The position numbers and the translations under genes were made by a program. DNA of 6,505 nt from an uncultured Bacteroides sp. (GTDB lineage: Bacteria; Bacteroidota; Bacteroidia; Bacteroidales; Bacteroidaceae). Below the pieces are notes generated by a model. It had not been told where the DNA came from. It did not search any database and saw nothing but the letters and a program-made list of their open reading frames with translations. Positions 4,680 to 6,505 of the stretch are shown here, piece by piece. Position 1 is the stretch's first letter. Every line of letters starts with the position of its first letter. Where the stretch lies: positions 1 to 6,505 of the forward strand of contig UQVZ01000076.1 in the NCBI GenBank assembly GCA_900544675.1, written 5' to 3'.

Positions 4680-6422
4680 TCAGCTTTCCTCGCAAATCTC
4701 CATGCTTGCCCCTCGGAATATCACTTTCAGCAGGTGCAGTTGGGTGTTGGCGCAGAGACGCTTTACCACTTTGTCCTGGCTGTATTTCTCCAGCTGGGTG
4801 TCGGCTTCCTGGCTCTTGGCTTCTACCTCCGCGTCTGTGGCAGTGGGCTTTACGTATTTCAGCTCCATGATGTAGCTGTGGGCTATTTCCGGATAGCGTG
4901 ATTTGTCGGGTAGGAGCAGGAAATCGCTGAAGCCGTAGTTTAACTCTATTTCGGGCTCTACCAGGTAGAGGCTGTTCAGAGCCAAGTATGCCTTGAAGAA
5001 ACCTTGCAGGTTGTGTTCGCCTAAAATGCTGTCGCGCACCGAAGAGTTTTCCTTGTATGCCGTGGCGATGCGGGTGATGAACGGTTGCCAATCACCTTCG
5101 AAAGCCATCAGGTCCATTTCGTCTTGCAGGGAAGTGATGTCTACACAGGCAGTACGGTTGAAGTAATCGCGCATGAAGCTCCAGTATTGTTCCTTTACGC
5201 AGTTGTTCGGGATGACCATCTCGATGCGTCTGCCTACCGTGCGGTTCATCGTAAGCAACCCATAGTAATAAAGCAGGCTGCGGAAGTTATCGTCATCTGT
5301 CACATATTCAGCCGGGAAAGATGTCTTCAGTGTCATCAGTACCGAGCCGGTAGCGGCTATCTCCTCGATGACACTCATCCGGTTCTCCCGTTGATTTCCA
5401 CGGTCGATGTCCGCCAGCATCTTTAGTTTCTTGTAGTCGGTGCGGATGTTCTTGTCCACCATCTCCTTGGGCGGACGACCGTACAGAACTTGGCTGCGCA
5501 AGTAATAGTAAACCATGTCGCAGTTATACAGACGGTCATCTTCCAGACATTCTTCTGCAAAGCAATAGTTGTTGTACCACGGCTTCATTTCTGCCATCAT
5601 GGCTTCGATGTCGGCATCGGCACGGAGCTTTCCGTTGTCCTGGTAATAGTGGAACATAGTGCGTACGTCCGACTCGGAGAAGCCTAACATGTGGTTGAAG
5701 CGCGGGTCTTGCGAGATATTCCAGTCGATGTTGTACCCGCTCGACAGGTCATCCAGCGTTACGGGTGAGACACCTATCAGGAACACCCGGGTGAACATGG
5801 CCTTGAAGATTTTAAAGTATTCCCGGTAGAATCCGCTGGCATGGGTCAGCCTGCGGAAGAGGTCCTTGCCTCCGTCGCTCAGGATGACATTGGTGAAGTT
5901 GTCGTATTCGTCGATAATCAGGTAGAGCAGGTAACCTTTCTTGTGGGCATGCAGGCTGATGTAGTTCAGTTTGGCGTGCGCCCTGTTTTCTGCTTTGATT
6001 TTTTCTTCAAAACCGTCATCATAAAATTGCGCATAGGTCTCGGCAAACAGGTCAAGCACCTGGCAACAGTATTTGTTGAAGTTCCTTTCCAGGTCTTCTT
6101 CAGTGAATCCGATGCCGATAATCGAAAAGTCAAAATAGATGATTTGGAAAGCATTCTTCAGCGGCGTAGGGTGTTGTTGTATCCAGAGTCCGCCGAACAG
6201 GTCATCGAAACGGTCTGCCTTGTCAATGTCGTAGTATGCCTGCATCATGCTGACAAATACACTCTTTCCGAAGCGGCGGGGGCGGATAAGGAACAGGTAG
6301 TTGCTTGTCTCTTCCAGCAGCGGAAGATACATCGTTTTGTCTATGTAGTATAGATTGTCCCTGCGTATGTCTTCGAAGCGTGCCACGCCGTAGGGAATGC
6401 CTTTCACTTTTGCCTTTTCCAT
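4680..6422 (-). CDS. AAA-ATPase-like / PD-(D/E)XK nuclease-domain fusion protein
   Basis: The 580-residue protein matches the architecture of an N-terminal AAA-ATPase_like domain (PF09820 type) joined to a C-terminal PD-(D/E)XK nuclease-like domain (DUF1703/PF08011 type), which is multicopy in many Bacteroidales genomes. The opening IPYGVARFEDIRRDNLYYID (9-28) is family-typical. The P-loop is RPRRFGKS (47-54), lacking the usual first Gly/Ala but keeping GKS. Walker B is YLIIDEYD (167-174; Asp171, Glu172), followed by LIGVSP (215-220). The nuclease core is GFSD (Asp500) and IMELK (Glu520, Lys522), so its catalytic residues look intact. No signal peptide or membrane segment is evident, so it is probably cytoplasmic. 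The start ATG at 6422 fits the promoter 31 nt upstream. It converges on der and is bounded by inverted repeats. Its biological role is unknown; defence or a repeat-linked DNA function are only conjectures. Confidence 0.88.
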   Translation of the reverse strand: MEKAKVKGIPYGVARFEDIRRDNLYYIDKTMYLPLLEETSNYLFLIRPRRFGKSVFVSMMQAYYDIDKADRFDDLFGGLWIQQHPTPLKNAFQIIYFDFSIIGIGFTEEDLERNFNKYCCQVLDLFAETYAQFYDDGFEEKIKAENRAHAKLNYISLHAHKKGYLLYLIIDEYDNFTNVILSDGGKDLFRRLTHASGFYREYFKIFKAMFTRVFLIGVSPVTLDDLSSGYNIDWNISQDPRFNHMLGFSESDVRTMFHYYQDNGKLRADADIEAMMAEMKPWYNNYCFAEECLEDDRLYNCDMVYYYLRSQVLYGRPPKEMVDKNIRTDYKKLKMLADIDRGNQRENRMSVIEEIAATGSVLMTLKTSFPAEYVTDDDNFRSLLYYYGLLTMNRTVGRRIEMVIPNNCVKEQYWSFMRDYFNRTACVDITSLQDEMDLMAFEGDWQPFITRIATAYKENSSVRDSILGEHNLQGFFKAYLALNSLYLVEPEIELNYGFSDFLLLPDKSRYPEIAHSYIMELKYVKPTATDAEVEAKSQEADTQLEKYSQDKVVKRLCANTQLHLLKVIFRGASMEICEES

Positions 6423-6452
6423 GCCTGAATCGTTTTAAATGTTACCGTAGGG

Positions 6453-6485
6453 CAAAGATAGTTTTTTTTCACCACAGATTACACA
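6453..6485 (-). promoter_or_regulatory. Candidate promoter of the ATPase-nuclease gene
   Basis: On the minus strand, TATCTTTG (6460 down to 6453) is an exact TAnnTTTG -7 box, giving a start near 6446 and a leader of about 24 nt. At 21-bp spacing the -33 position reads TGTG (6485-6482), three of four matches to TTTG, and this lies inside the flanking repeat. A run of A on the minus strand fills the spacer. The -7 box is convincing; the -33 element is weak. Confidence 0.6.
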
Positions 6486-6505
6486 GATTTTTTTCATTAT
6501 TGATT
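6464..6505 (+). repeat. Right repeat of the ATPase-nuclease unit (truncated by window end)
   Basis: Bases 6464-6489 are the exact inverse of 4651-4676, and the full 42 nt are a direct copy of 4567-4609 with two differences. It contains the 9-mers CCACAGATT (6472-6480) and ACACAGATT (6481-6489). The match is still running at the last base of the window, so the true right boundary lies beyond. It starts 42 nt upstream of the gene's ATG and overlaps the candidate -33 region. Confidence 0.9.

Noticed and set aside
5841..6353. 170-codon plus-strand open frame opposite the ATPase-nuclease gene
   Set aside because: It lies entirely antisense to a protein with clear Walker and nuclease motifs, has no recognisable domain and no promoter or start context of its own.
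4651..6489. Classical insertion sequence with terminal inverted repeats
   Set aside because: The enclosed protein is an AAA-like ATPase with a PD-(D/E)XK domain and lacks a DDE, tyrosine or HUH transposase motif. The ends are built of low-complexity 9-mers and no simple target-site duplication can be shown, because the right boundary is cut off.

Overview
The window looks like a core chromosomal segment of a Bacteroidales bacterium, most likely Bacteroidaceae (Bacteroides/Phocaeicola type). Three signs point there: FabH, Era and Der read like Bacteroides orthologues; no start codon has a clear Shine-Dalgarno sequence; and both promoters I could call carry the Bacteroidetes -7 box TAnnTTTG (TATCTTTG both times). 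The species cannot be fixed from the sequence alone.

Layout. Positions 1-33 are the 3' end of a 5S rRNA, so an rRNA operon ends here, closed by a strong intrinsic terminator (43-82). A promoter (149-179) then drives a plus-strand housekeeping run: yceD/DUF177 (206-754, TTG start), rpmF for ribosomal protein L32 (775-960), fabH for ketoacyl-ACP synthase III (1075-2082), era (2164-3045) and der (3083-4396). Strong intrinsic terminators lie between rpmF and fabH (1014-1048) and between fabH and era (2107-2139). Each ends only 24-26 nt before the next start codon, so downstream genes probably rely on read-through or on promoters inside upstream genes. A terminator (4421-4464) closes the run after der.

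Functionally the run joins ribosome biogenesis (YceD, L32, Era, Der) with the first condensation of fatty acid synthesis (FabH). It is a reduced, rearranged version of the yceD-rpmF-plsX-fabH cluster of other bacteria: plsX is absent and the two assembly GTPases follow instead.

The right third is accessory. A convergent minus-strand gene (4680-6422) encodes a 580-residue fusion of an AAA-ATPase-like domain (RPRRFGKS P-loop, IIDEYD Walker B) and a C-terminal PD-(D/E)XK nuclease-type domain (D500, E520-x-K522). It is bounded by exact 26-bp inverted repeats (4651-4676 and 6464-6489). A further near-identical copy at 4567-4592 makes a long palindrome just past the stop codon, and a 42-43 nt direct repeat brackets the whole unit. 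The repeats consist of 9-bp units of the type ACGCAGATT/ACACAGATT. The gene's -7 box lies next to the right-hand repeat. This repeat-bounded ATPase-nuclease unit is the most interesting part of the window and may be a domesticated or mobile repeat-associated module; its function is unknown to me.
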